Part shown: in pieces, positions 1 through 8,881 of the stretch | Layout: the number at the start of each line of letters is the position of its first letter | Position numbering within the stretch: position 1 is the stretch's first letter | Assembly: GCF_029320955.1 (NCBI RefSeq) | Contig: NZ_CP119757.1 | Span: forward strand, 1,798,001 to 1,862,000 | DNA length: 64,000 nt | DNA from: Flavobacterium sp. YJ01 | GTDB lineage: Bacteria; Bacteroidota; Bacteroidia; Flavobacteriales; Flavobacteriaceae | Reading direction: 5' to 3' | The notes under the pieces: generated by a model | The model's database searches: none | The model's input: the letters and a program-made list of their open reading frames with translations, nothing else | What the model was told of the DNA's origin: nothing | Translations under genes and position numbers: made by a program

Positions 1-2619
1 AAAATCTCCAAAATGGTGATTTTACAGCCTGTAACTTTTAGAAATAAAAAAGAATACAATCTGCATAAAGTGCTTCGTGCTATTGATACGAATATTATTT
101 TATCGAAACTTACAGAAGTAGATTACTGCAAAGTTTCTGATGTGATGAAACCTGTAGAATCGATTCTACCATTTTATGAAAAATATCCTGAAATCATTTT
201 GAATACACAACGTATCATTGACGATTGTAATTTTCAATATGATTTTTCAGCTAAAAGAAATAAAAAATTCTATACTGAAAATCGTCAAAAAGATTTAGAA
301 AAACTTACTGAATTAGCTTGGGAAGGATTTGAAAAACGTTATGGAAACGAAAATATTGAAGCAAAAGCTCGCGTAGAAAAAGAATTAAAAGTTATTGACG
401 AATTAGAATTCAGCGGTTATTTTTTAATTACCTGGGATATTATTCAATACAGCAATAGTCAAGGCTTCATGCACATTGGTCGCGGAAGCGGTGCCAACAG
501 CATCATTGCCTATTGTCTCGGAATTACCGATATCTGTCCTATTGAACTGGATTTATATTTTGAACGTTTTTTAAACCTCAACCGTAAAACGCCACCCGAT
601 TTTGACATAGATTGGAGTTGGCAGGAACGCAATACAATTTTAGAATATATATTCGAGAAATACGGCAGTGATCATGTTGCTTTCTGCGGAACCAATGTTG
701 AATTTAAATACCGTTCTATTTTTAGGGAAGTCGGAAAGGTTTTTGGTCTTCCAAAAGAAGAATTAGATCTTTTGGCAAAAAATCCGGAAGAACTTCATCC
801 GACCAATAAAATTGTAAAATTGGTTCAGGAATACGGACAAATGATGGGAAAATATCCCAATCAACGAAGCATGCATGCGTGTGGAATTCTAATTTCTGAA
901 GAACCGATTACGAATTATACGCCTTTGGAAATGCCACCAAAAGGTTTTCCAATTGTTCTTTTTGATATGCACATTGCCGAAGAAATTGGTTTTGATAAAT
1001 TCGATATTCTAAGTCAGCGTGGTATCGGACATATTGATGACAGCGTAAAACTAATTGCCAAAAACCGAGGGATAAAAGTTAATATTCGCGATACTTCCAT
1101 TTCTAAAGACGAAGCGGTTTGCAATTCTTATTTAGCAAAAGGACATACGATTGGCTGTTTTTATATCGAAAGTCCCGCTATGCGTGGTTTACTGCGCCGT
1201 TTAAATTGTGATAATTATAAAATTCTTGTCGCCGCGTCGTCTATTATTCGTCCCGGCGTTGCACAATCTGGAATGATGAAAGAGTATATTTTCCGTCATA
1301 ACAATCCAACTCAGTTTGAGTATTTTCATGAAGTTTTCAGAGAACATCTTGGTGAAACTTACGGCATTATGGTTTATCAGGAAGATGTAATTAAAATTGC
1401 CCAGCATTACGGCGGGCTTCCCGCTCCTGACGGTGATATTCTACGTCGTGCCATGTCTGGAAAAGGAAGATCTCTAGAAGCGCTTCAAAAAGTAAAAGAT
1501 AATTTCTTTGCCAGCTGTGCTCAAAAAGGGCATCCATTAGAATTAAGCCAGGAAATTTATCGTCAGATTGAATCTTTTGCAGGATACTCTTTTTGTAAAG
1601 CGCACTCGGCTTCTTATGCGGTTGAAAGTTATCAAAGTTTGTACTTGAAAGTTAATTATCCTGTTGAATTCATGACTGCGGTAATCAACAATCAAGGTGG
1701 ATTTTACAGAACCGAAGTTTATGTACACGAAGCGCGAATGTCTGGCGGAACGATTCATAATCCGTGTGTAAATAAAAGCGAATATCAGACTACTTTGTAC
1801 GGAACTGATATTTATTTGGGTTTTATGCACATTCAAAGTCTGGAATCTAAAATCGCTCATTTGATTGAAGAAGACCGAAATAAAAAAGGTGATTTCAATT
1901 CTCTGGAAGATTTTATCAATCGAATTCCAATTGGAATTGAAGGCGTTAAAACACTGATTTTTATTGATGCTTTTCGTTTTACAGGAAAAACAAAAAATCA
2001 GCTTTTGGTAACTGCCAGTTTGCTATTGAATAATTTTAAACCTGAAAACAGAGATTTGAAATTACTGCAGGAACCCGTTAAAGAATACAAACTTCCAACA
2101 CTTGAACGTTCTGTTTTTGAAGATGCGTTTGACGAAATTGAATTGTTGAGTTTCCCCGTTTCGTGTACTGTTTTTGATCTTTTACAAACCAAACACCGTG
2201 GAGATGTCATGGCGAAAGATTTGGTTCAATATCATAAAAAACAAGTCAGAATGTTGGCCTATCTGATTTCCAGAAAACATGTTCCAACTAAAAAAGGCAC
2301 TATGTATTTTGGAACTTGGATCGATCATGAAGGCACTTATTTTGACACCGCTCATTTTCCTGATAGCCTTGCTAAACATCCATTTCAGGGAGGAGGCTGT
2401 TATCTTTTGTTAGGAAATGTCGAAGTCGATTATCATTTTCCAACGATTACGATAATCAAAATGGCAAAAATGCCTTTTATTCCAGATCCACGTTATATGG
2501 ATTCAAAAGATCAATACAGAACACAAAACCAAATTAAAGAAGATATAAGCCTTACGCACAGAAAACCTTATCCGTCTGAACATGAGATTAATTTGCCCAG
2601 ACACCGAATGAAGTTTTAA
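1..2619 (+). CDS. dnaE: DNA polymerase III alpha subunit, short DnaE type (5' end missing)
   Basis: The frame is open to base 1, so the gene starts upstream of the window; the ATG at 13 is only the first internal Met. About 870 residues are visible. Most of the N-terminal PHP domain is missing. The palm catalytic aspartates are present in PPDFDIDW (about residues 192-199 of the visible part), and the third is in KFDILSQRG (near residue 330). The finger and HhH region follows (GYSFCKAHSASYA), then a C-terminal OB-like fold near residues 740-830. The C-terminus ends soon after the OB fold, so the full protein is probably near 1000 residues. That is shorter than the main replicative DnaE of Bacteroidota as I remember it. 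The two genes downstream also concern DNA repair, so I infer a damage-tolerance polymerase (DnaE2/mutasome class) rather than the main replicase. The upstream partners that would confirm this lie outside the window. Confidence 0.85.
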   Translation, partial: KISKMVILQPVTFRNKKEYNLHKVLRAIDTNIILSKLTEVDYCKVSDVMKPVESILPFYEKYPEIILNTQRIIDDCNFQYDFSAKRNKKFYTENRQKDLEKLTELAWEGFEKRYGNENIEAKARVEKELKVIDELEFSGYFLITWDIIQYSNSQGFMHIGRGSGANSIIAYCLGITDICPIELDLYFERFLNLNRKTPPDFDIDWSWQERNTILEYIFEKYGSDHVAFCGTNVEFKYRSIFREVGKVFGLPKEELDLLAKNPEELHPTNKIVKLVQEYGQMMGKYPNQRSMHACGILISEEPITNYTPLEMPPKGFPIVLFDMHIAEEIGFDKFDILSQRGIGHIDDSVKLIAKNRGIKVNIRDTSISKDEAVCNSYLAKGHTIGCFYIESPAMRGLLRRLNCDNYKILVAASSIIRPGVAQSGMMKEYIFRHNNPTQFEYFHEVFREHLGETYGIMVYQEDVIKIAQHYGGLPAPDGDILRRAMSGKGRSLEALQKVKDNFFASCAQKGHPLELSQEIYRQIESFAGYSFCKAHSASYAVESYQSLYLKVNYPVEFMTAVINNQGGFYRTEVYVHEARMSGGTIHNPCVNKSEYQTTLYGTDIYLGFMHIQSLESKIAHLIEEDRNKKGDFNSLEDFINRIPIGIEGVKTLIFIDAFRFTGKTKNQLLVTASLLLNNFKPENRDLKLLQEPVKEYKLPTLERSVFEDAFDEIELLSFPVSCTVFDLLQTKHRGDVMAKDLVQYHKKQVRMLAYLISRKHVPTKKGTMYFGTWIDHEGTYFDTAHFPDSLAKHPFQGGGCYLLLGNVEVDYHFPTITIIKMAKMPFIPDPRYMDSKDQYRTQNQIKEDISLTHRKPYPSEHEINLPRHRMKF

Positions 2620-2643
2620 TTTTTATTAAACGCCGAAAAATTG

Positions 2644-2721
2644 CTCGCAAAGGCGCGAAGACGCAAAGTTTTTTCTTTTTAAGTTTTTAAATAAAACTTT
2701 GCGACTCTGCGACTCTGCGAG
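2644..2721. repeat. Imperfect palindrome built from octamer units
   Basis: Two 29-base arms (2644-2672 and 2693-2721) are inverted copies with about five mismatches, separated by an A/T-rich spacer. Each arm has an 8-base periodicity; the right arm reads GCGACTCT twice and then GCGAG. The element fills the gap between dnaE and the nuclease gene. It resembles intergenic repeats I recall from flavobacterial genomes. RNA from either strand could fold into a long hairpin. Confidence 0.75.
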
Positions 2722-2820
2722 ATTAAAAACCAAAGAATAAAACAAAAAAACTTTTTTGAGCTAGACTCTAATATGTGTTAAAAAACTAAATAACAGAAGT
2801 AGAATTTACGTTATATAAAG

Positions 2821-4194
2821 ATGAAAAATACGGAATATGCTATAGTCGATATTGAAACCACAGGCGGAAATGCCAGTGGCAGCCGCATTACAGAAATTGC
2901 CATTATTATTCATGATGGTAAAAATGTACTGGATCGTTACGAAACACTTGTAAATCCTGAACAGGACATTCCTCCTTCTATTTTTGGATTAACGGGCATT
3001 AATAACGAGATGGTTGCCAATGCGCCAATTTTTGATGACATTTCAGAGAAAGTTCTCGAAATGCTTACCGATCGTATTTTTGTGGCGCATAATGTTAACT
3101 TTGATTATTCATTCGTTCATCATCAACTGGAACAAGCTGGTTTTAAATGGTCGGCAAAAAAACTTTGTACCGTTCGTGCTGCCAGAAAAATAAAACCGGG
3201 ATTGGGTTCTTATAGTTTAGGAAATCTTTGCAATTCTTTAAATATTTCTTTAGAAAACAGACACCGCGCTGGCGGAGATGCCGATGCCACAGCCTTATTA
3301 TTTTCTCTTTTATTAGAATGGGACGATGCTGGAGAAATCGAAAAAATGATCAAGAAAACAGCACAAGATCAGCGTTTACCTCCAAATCTTCCACCTGATG
3401 ATTTTAATAATTTACCTGATAAACCTGGAGTATATTATTTTTATAATCAACAAAGAAAAGTGATTTACGTTGGAAAAGCGATTAATCTGAAAAAACGTGT
3501 CGCTTCTCATTTCAGCGGAAACAATATTAATCCGCAAAGACAACATTTTCTACGAGATATTCACGGAATCTCTTTTGAGGTCTGTGCTACCGAATTAATG
3601 GCACTTTTACTAGAATGCACCGAAATCAAGAAACTATGGCCAACTTATAACAGAGCCTTAAAACGTTTTGAAGCCAAATTTGGAATCTATCAATACGAAG
3701 CCCGAAACGGTTATAAATATCTCGCTATCGGAAAAGTGAGTAAATTTCAAGTCTGTATTCATGAATTCAGCAGTTTGTACGAAGGCATTAATTTGTTAAG
3801 AAGTCTGGCTGAACGCTTTGAAATTGATCATCGCTTCTGCAAATATTCAAAATCTGAAGAAGGAGAATTTTATCCGAATAATAATGTACAAAGTCTGCCC
3901 GATGTTATAATGCATAACACACAAATTGATAATGCGATTGATTATCTGTTAAACAACAGACCAACTTTTGCTATTATCGACAAAGGAAAATCAAAAGAAG
4001 AACGCAGCTGTGTCTGGATAGAAAATGGGCATTTTTATGGCATGGGATATCTTCCTTCTGACATTTCGATTCATGAACCTTCAGACGTAAAAAATTATGT
4101 TACGCCTTATAAAAGCAATCAATATATAGAGCAGTTAATTTTTTCTTATGCAGAAAAACACCCTAGAAAAGTATTTTTTAAAAATCATTTCTAA
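2821..4194 (+). CDS. DnaQ-like 3'-5' exonuclease fused to a GIY-YIG (UvrC/Cho-type) nuclease
   Basis: This 457-residue protein has two recognisable nuclease domains. Residues 1-170 are a DEDDh exonuclease: VDIETTG supplies the first acidic pair, HNVNFDYSF the middle Asp, and HRAGGDADA the His and last Asp. Residues 195-280 form a GIY-YIG domain with GVYYFYN, YVGKAINLKKR and the Glu in LLLECTEIKKLWP. The remaining 175 residues match nothing I recognise. The same architecture is known in other bacteria (epsilon-like plus UvrC N-terminal domain). The start is an ATG. The gene lies 201 bases after dnaE on the same strand. The exonuclease could proofread for that polymerase and the GIY-YIG part could cut near lesions; both roles are inferred from domains and position. 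Confidence 0.88.
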   Translation: MKNTEYAIVDIETTGGNASGSRITEIAIIIHDGKNVLDRYETLVNPEQDIPPSIFGLTGINNEMVANAPIFDDISEKVLEMLTDRIFVAHNVNFDYSFVHHQLEQAGFKWSAKKLCTVRAARKIKPGLGSYSLGNLCNSLNISLENRHRAGGDADATALLFSLLLEWDDAGEIEKMIKKTAQDQRLPPNLPPDDFNNLPDKPGVYYFYNQQRKVIYVGKAINLKKRVASHFSGNNINPQRQHFLRDIHGISFEVCATELMALLLECTEIKKLWPTYNRALKRFEAKFGIYQYEARNGYKYLAIGKVSKFQVCIHEFSSLYEGINLLRSLAERFEIDHRFCKYSKSEEGEFYPNNNVQSLPDVIMHNTQIDNAIDYLLNNRPTFAIIDKGKSKEERSCVWIENGHFYGMGYLPSDISIHEPSDVKNYVTPYKSNQYIEQLIFSYAEKHPRKVFFKNHF

Positions 4195-4239
4195 TCTAAA
4201 ATCAAATTAGAGAAAAATAGAGCTATAAAAATCAAAATT

Positions 4240-4866
4240 ATGACACTATTTAGCGACACTGAATTATTTACGACTGGACACGCAGGCAAAAAAATATTTG
4301 ATCTTCCTGACTGTGAATTAATTCTGATTGATAATTTTTTCAGCAAAGAAGAATCAGATTCTTTTTATGAAAGAATACTGCGTAAGACTAAATGGAGAGA
4401 ATATGAAATGGAAGTTTATGATAAAACTTATACTGTTCCCCGCATGATATCATGGTATGAAGACAAAGATAATCCTGGCGCAGATCCAAACGGACCCGAC
4501 TGGACGTATGAATTATTAAAGATAAGAAGCCGTGTTGAGAAAGAAACTCAGCTTGATTTTAATAGCCTTCTGTTAAATTTATACCGAAACGGAAAAGATG
4601 GCGTAGGCTGGCATAGCGATCGAGAAGACAAGTCTGGTAAAGATCCCATTATTGCATCTGTCACTTTTGGAGAAACGCGAATGTTTAAGCTTCGTCATAA
4701 ATTTAGAAAAGACATTCCGCTAGTTGAAATACCGTTGCATCACGGCTCTTTTCTACTAATGGCGGGAACTACAAATAATTTTTGGCAACACCACGTTCCT
4801 AAAACGGCACGTAAAGTTTTACCCAGAATAAATTTAACTTTTAGGCAAACGCAACGTAATACGTAA
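4240..4866 (+). CDS. alkB: AlkB-like 2-oxoglutarate/Fe(II)-dependent DNA repair dioxygenase
   Basis: This 208-residue protein is of the ALKBH2/AlkB type, which repairs N-alkylated bases by oxidative demethylation. The iron ligands are visible: H125 and D127 in WHSDRED, and H184 in FWQHHVPK. The 2-oxoglutarate arginine signature PRINLTFR is near residues 195-202. The N-terminal part (LPDCELILIDNFFS) and the GETRMFKLRHK strand match the family. It starts 45 bases after the nuclease gene with no terminator between, so the two probably share a transcript. Together with the preceding polymerase and nuclease it suggests an alkylation/SOS repair operon. Confidence 0.93.
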   Translation: MTLFSDTELFTTGHAGKKIFDLPDCELILIDNFFSKEESDSFYERILRKTKWREYEMEVYDKTYTVPRMISWYEDKDNPGADPNGPDWTYELLKIRSRVEKETQLDFNSLLLNLYRNGKDGVGWHSDREDKSGKDPIIASVTFGETRMFKLRHKFRKDIPLVEIPLHHGSFLLMAGTTNNFWQHHVPKTARKVLPRINLTFRQTQRNT

Positions 4867-4987
4867 GTCATTAGGAACTAAAAACTAGCTGATTTATTAG
4901 CTCAATACCGACGAGGAAAATTCTGTCGAAAAAAGTTAAAATACTGATTGTATGAACGTTTTATTAGGCTGAACCCTCCTTTTTTAC

Positions 4988-4995
4988 TATTTTTG
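4988..4995 (+). promoter_or_regulatory. Bacteroidota -7 promoter element for the DUF1810 gene
   Basis: TATTTTTG fits the TAnnTTTG consensus, 28 bases before the ATG at 5024. A clear TTTG -33 box is not seen. Confidence 0.5.
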
Positions 4996-5023
4996 CAACC
5001 TTTTAAAAAAATATAATACCGTA

Positions 5024-5485
5024 ATGGCTTATTCAAACAATGATTTAGCGCGCTTCTTAGATGCGCAAAACAAACTTTATCTTACCGCTTTTTCTGAAAT
5101 CAGTAAAGGAAAAAAAGAAACGCATTGGATGTGGTTCATTTTTCCGCAAATAAAAGGTTTGGGCAAAAGCGATACAGCTAATCTTTATGCCATTAATGAT
5201 TTAAAAGAAGCTTCAGATTATTTGGAACATCCAATTCTTGGAAAACATTTAATTGAAATTTCAGAGCTTTTATTGACTTTTAAAAGAAAATCTGCTGATG
5301 GAATTTTTGGAGATTTAGATGCTAGAAAATTACGTTCGTGCATGACTTTATTTTCTTTGGTAGAAAATGCAAATCCGATATTTGAGGAAATTTTAGAATC
5401 TTTCTTCTCTGGAGAAAAAGATCCTTTGACTTTGTCTATTATTAATTCAACTATAAAATCATCTACTGAGCCAGCTGTCGCTTAA
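5024..5485 (+). CDS. DUF1810 family protein
   Basis: This small soluble 153-residue protein matches the DUF1810 family. The recognisable core is HWMWFIFPQIKGLGKS (residues 33-48), followed by the YAINDLKEASDYLEHPILG segment and SCMTLFSLVE near residue 106. No signal peptide or membrane segment is seen. The function of the family is not established. The gene has its own -7 element upstream and a terminator hairpin downstream, so it is probably monocistronic. Confidence 0.85.
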   Translation: MAYSNNDLARFLDAQNKLYLTAFSEISKGKKETHWMWFIFPQIKGLGKSDTANLYAINDLKEASDYLEHPILGKHLIEISELLLTFKRKSADGIFGDLDARKLRSCMTLFSLVENANPIFEEILESFFSGEKDPLTLSIINSTIKSSTEPAVA

Positions 5486-5520
5486 TCAATACGCGGCGCG
5501 CTCTTTGTGATTCTTACATC

Positions 5521-5552
5521 AAAAGGCATTGCTTAATTGCAGTGCTTTTTTT
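5521..5552 (+). terminator. Rho-independent terminator after the DUF1810 gene
   Basis: The arms AAAAGGCATTGC and GCAGTGCTTTT pair with one bulge and one wobble around TTAATT, followed by a run of seven T. Confidence 0.7.
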
Positions 5553-5654
5553 ATGCATTCTAATTTCGTAATTATTAATCTCTACGGAGAAATTATTCAT
5601 TTTAAAGGAATTAGTCCTAACTTGCATAATTCAACCTCAAACCTTAACCTCATC

Positions 5655-6065
5655 ATGAATGAAAAAATCAAATCATTACAAATTATCCATTTTGCCATTT
5701 GTGCAGGAACTATTGCTGCCTATTTTTTTGTTGGCGAAATTTCTATAGAAAAATTACAAATTCCTGCAATTAGCACGCTCTCTATTATTTATACTTTAAT
5801 ACCTATTTTGACATATATAATAAGTACTTTTTTATTCAGATCGCAAATCAAGCAAATTGATCCGAAGCTAAAACTCGAAGAGAAACTGCCTTTTTATCAG
5901 GCCGCTTCTATCCTGCGATGGGCTATTTTAGAAGGTGCAGCTTTTATACTTTTGTTTCTAAAACCAGATTATATTTTATTTGGCATTCTTATTATTGTCT
6001 ATCTCATTTTCTTAAGGCCTACGGAAGAAAGAATTAAAAATGAATTGTCTGACAATAATTTTTAA
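5655..6065 (+). CDS. Small hydrophobic membrane protein of unknown function
   Basis: The open frame begins at a TTG at 5529, but that overlaps the upstream terminator, and the first ATG in a protein-like context is 5655 (MNEKIKSLQIIHF). This gives 136 residues. Four hydrophobic segments are visible: about residues 9-27, 37-59, 88-107 and 108-122. A charged linker lies between the second and third, and the C-terminal tail is charged (RPTEERIKNELSDNNF). I do not recognise the family beyond its resemblance to small Bacteroidota inner-membrane proteins. It is convergent with the permease gene downstream and shares the terminator at 6087-6120. Confidence 0.7.
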   Translation: MNEKIKSLQIIHFAICAGTIAAYFFVGEISIEKLQIPAISTLSIIYTLIPILTYIISTFLFRSQIKQIDPKLKLEEKLPFYQAASILRWAILEGAAFILLFLKPDYILFGILIIVYLIFLRPTEERIKNELSDNNF

Positions 6066-6086
6066 ACCTCATTAGAAATAGTAAAA

Positions 6087-6120
6087 AAAAAGCGCCTTGA
6101 TAGTTACAAGACGCTTTTTT
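6087..6120. terminator. Bidirectional terminator between convergent genes
   Basis: AGCGCCTTG pairs with CAAGACGCT (one mismatch). An A-run lies on the left and a T-run on the right, so it can end transcripts from both strands. Confidence 0.85.
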
Positions 6121-6148
6121 TTATAAATAAGTGTTGAAAGTAGAAAAC

Positions 6149-7561
6149 TTAATCTTCTTTTGGTTTGGTTAAATAATATACCGGAATTCCTGTCAGCATA
6201 ATCAATACGCCCCAACCGCAAGTTGAGAATTTTGTTATCAACAAAGAAATACAAATCGCGCTTGCAACAACAATGTACAACATTGGTAAAAATGGATACC
6301 CAAAAGCTTTATAAGGTCTTTCTACATCTGGCATTTTTTTACGTAAAATGAAAATTCCGTAAATGGTAAGAATATAGAATATCAAAACGATAATAATAAC
6401 AAAGTCTAGCAAATCTCCATATTTTCCTGTAAGACACAAAGCCGACGCCCAAATACATTGCGCCCAAAGCGCCCATGCAGGCACACTTGATTTATTTAAA
6501 ACAGCAGCTTTTTTAAAAAACAAACCATCTTTTGCCATTGTATAATAAACCCTTGCACCAGCCATAATTAATCCGTTGTTGCAGGCAAAAGTCGAAATCA
6601 TAATCATAATTGCGATAATAAGAGTTCCAATATTTCCAAAAATATATTGTGACGCCACAACTGCAACACGATCAGATTTTGCTGTAGCAATTTCATCTAA
6701 CGGAATTACGGCCAAATACATGATATTTGTTAATACATAAATGATGGTTACGATAAAAGTTCCGAGAAACAAACTTAAACCAACATTTCGCTGCGGATTT
6801 TTAATTTCTCCAGCAATAAAAGTAACACCATTCCAAGCATCACTAGAAAACAATGATCCAACCATTGCGGCTGAAATTCCTGTAATCAAAGCTGTTCCAC
6901 CAATTGGCATCCATTCACCACTTTCTATATCAAAAACACGAGTATTCCAAGCATCTGTCCAATTGGCGTCCCAAACAGAAGCTTTTGCCGCCAATGTTAA
7001 TCCGAATACAATTAATCCTAGTAATGATAATATTTTGATGATGGTAAGAACGGTTTGCAGGATCTTTCCGTTTTTTACGCCACGGCTATTTATATAAGAC
7101 AATAAAATTATAGTAATAATAGAAACTACTTGTGCAGCATTGAGTTTAAAAAAGCCAATTTCATAAAGAATATTTTCATCGCTGAAAGGCTCGTATAAAT
7201 AAGCCGCAAATTTTGAAAATGCAACACCTACTGCTGCAATTGTTCCGGTTTGTATTACAGCAAAAAAACTCCATCCGTACAGGAAAGCAATTAGCTTATT
7301 GTACGCTTCTTTGAGATAAACATACTGTCCTCCAGCCTTTGGAAACATAGAACTCAATTCGCCGTAACTTACAGCGGCAATAACTGTAATCAATCCTGAA
7401 ATCAGCCAAATTAAGGTTAGCCATCCTGCAGATCCGACTCGTCTTGCGATATCGGCGCTTACAATAAATATTCCAGATCCTATCATAGAACCTACTACAA
7501 GCATGGTTCCGTCTAATAATCCGAGTTCTCTTTTAAAATGTTCTTGATCGTTTTCTTGCAT
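6149..7561 (-). CDS. APC superfamily amino-acid permease
   Basis: This 470-residue integral membrane protein has about 12 hydrophobic segments. The N-terminal signature of the amino acid-polyamine-organocation family is clear: GTMLVVGSMIGSGIFIVSA (residues 18-36, TM1 with the unwound GSGIF motif). It is followed by SYGELSSMFPKAGGQYVYL (residues 65-83), typical of the LAT/SLC7-like branch. The C-terminal PDVERPYKAFGYPF segment is also family-typical. The substrate cannot be read from sequence. The start is an ATG at 7561. The gene stands alone, with a structured repeat upstream. Confidence 0.9.
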   Translation of the reverse strand: MQENDQEHFKRELGLLDGTMLVVGSMIGSGIFIVSADIARRVGSAGWLTLIWLISGLITVIAAVSYGELSSMFPKAGGQYVYLKEAYNKLIAFLYGWSFFAVIQTGTIAAVGVAFSKFAAYLYEPFSDENILYEIGFFKLNAAQVVSIITIILLSYINSRGVKNGKILQTVLTIIKILSLLGLIVFGLTLAAKASVWDANWTDAWNTRVFDIESGEWMPIGGTALITGISAAMVGSLFSSDAWNGVTFIAGEIKNPQRNVGLSLFLGTFIVTIIYVLTNIMYLAVIPLDEIATAKSDRVAVVASQYIFGNIGTLIIAIMIMISTFACNNGLIMAGARVYYTMAKDGLFFKKAAVLNKSSVPAWALWAQCIWASALCLTGKYGDLLDFVIIIVLIFYILTIYGIFILRKKMPDVERPYKAFGYPFLPMLYIVVASAICISLLITKFSTCGWGVLIMLTGIPVYYLTKPKED

Positions 7562-7639
7562 TTTTATTGGTTTTGGGTTGGTTAAAGATATACTTTTTTC
7601 TTAAATTTTATTTTTTTAATTCTAAATTCGCAATATTAT

Positions 7640-7731
7640 GGGCGTATCCCTTCGGGTCGGGCTATCGGCTATATCTTTTATTCCGTTTCTCTTCATAAAA
7701 GGATACCGCCTCTATCCCTTACGCGAACGGC
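7640..7731. repeat. Structured intergenic repeat, same family as 59621-59690
   Basis: The core words ATCTTTTAT (7673-7681) and ATAAAAGGAT (7695-7704) form an inverted pair. They are flanked by GGGCTATCGG on the left and CTCTATCCC on the right. The reverse complement of the element at 59621-59690 has the same words in the same order. It lies in the divergent gap between the permease and methyltransferase genes. Confidence 0.7.
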
Positions 7732-7843
7732 ACAAACATATTTAAAGTATTACCATTCATAACAGAAAACTTAAAGACTTTTATTTCAAAACTTAACATA
7801 ATCTCAAATGATCTTTTCTTATCTTTAAATAAAAACATAGCTT

Positions 7844-8602
7844 ATGACTTGGGATCCAAAAAAATATGATGAATTTAAAACAGAACGCACTAGACCTTTT
7901 GATGATCTGATAAGTCATATTGTTGATAAACCGAATCTAAAAGTTATAGATTTAGGATGCGGAACTGGCGAACTCACGAAAAGACTTTCTGAAAAACTCT
8001 CCAATTCAACCGTTCTAGGAATAGACAATTCAGCTGAAATGCTGGCAAAAGCTCCGACAGCTGAAAATTTAACTTTTAAAGAATTATCTATTCCAGACCA
8101 ATTAAAAGAAGAAACAAAATGGGATGTCATTCTTTCGAATGCTGCTTTGCAATGGATTGATAATCATGGCGAATTATTTCCAAAAATTATTTCTCGTCTA
8201 AATCCTGGAGGTCAATTGGCTGTTCAAATGCCACAGCAAAACGAAAATATATTGAACAGGATACTTTTAAATTTAGTTCAAGAAGAACCTTTTGCTTCGT
8301 ATTTAAATAATTGGACACGTCCTTCTCCTGTTTTGAGTTTAGACGAATATGCTAAAATATTTTTTGAAAATGGAGGAAAAGATCTCGTTATCTATGAAAA
8401 AGTTTATCCACAGATTTCGACTTCAAAAAATGACTTTTTTGATTTCATTTCCGGTTCTGCGCTTACTGTTTATCAAGAACGTTTAAAAGAAGACGAATTC
8501 GAAAAATTATCAGATGAATTTAAGCATAGAATAAACAAATATTTTCCTGTTGTTCCTTCAATTTATGCCTTTAGAAGATTAATTCTTTATGCGCGATTTT
8601 AG
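7844..8602 (+). CDS. tam: Trans-aconitate 2-methyltransferase-like SAM-dependent methyltransferase
   Basis: This 252-residue class I methyltransferase has the SAM-binding motif VIDLGCGTGELT (residues 34-45), the acidic loop LGIDNSAEML (58-67), and motif IV/V LSNAALQWIDNH near residues 99-110. The start MTWDPKKYDEFKTERTRPF and the block LNPGGQLAVQMPQQ closely follow E. coli Tam, which methylates trans-aconitate, a spontaneous inhibitor of aconitase. Two aconitase genes lie 4 kb away, but there is no operon link. The substrate is inferred from similarity; related methyltransferases with other substrates cannot be excluded. Confidence 0.8.
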   Translation: MTWDPKKYDEFKTERTRPFDDLISHIVDKPNLKVIDLGCGTGELTKRLSEKLSNSTVLGIDNSAEMLAKAPTAENLTFKELSIPDQLKEETKWDVILSNAALQWIDNHGELFPKIISRLNPGGQLAVQMPQQNENILNRILLNLVQEEPFASYLNNWTRPSPVLSLDEYAKIFFENGGKDLVIYEKVYPQISTSKNDFFDFISGSALTVYQERLKEDEFEKLSDEFKHRINKYFPVVPSIYAFRRLILYARF

Positions 8603-8696
8603 CCAAATTTCATCCTTCTATCGAGAAAAAGATATTCAACGATTACTTTAGAATAGTTTAAACAAAAATTATATTTTTCAAAAATAACTTCTTTTT

Positions 8697-8732
8697 TTTG
8701 AAAAATATATAAGTTAATTTTTACTACATTTG
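8697..8732 (+). promoter_or_regulatory. Candidate promoter of the histidine kinase-response regulator pair
   Basis: TTTG (8697-8700) and TACATTTG (8725-8732) are separated by 24 bases, slightly longer than the usual spacing. This would give a leader of about 145 bases before the ATG at 8882. Confidence 0.45.
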
Positions 8733-8881
8733 AAAAAAATCATTCTAATAACTATTTTACAATCTTAAAATCTTTAACAAGTGTTTAATTAAAACATAAA
8801 ACAATCTTTCCCCAAAGTTGGTTTACAAATTAATCGAATACGCAAAAGGCACTTTATCATTAACCTACTAATTTTAAATTT

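Noticed and set aside
2644..2721. CRISPR array
   Set aside because: The octamer units are contiguous, form an inverted pair, and have no unique spacers of regular length; no cas genes are near.
5529..5654. Longer frame of the small membrane protein
   Set aside because: It begins with TTG within the terminator of the preceding gene; the ATG at 5655 starts a plausible protein.
6741..7097. Plus-strand open frame inside the permease gene
   Set aside because: Antisense shadow of membrane-protein codons; no family resemblance.
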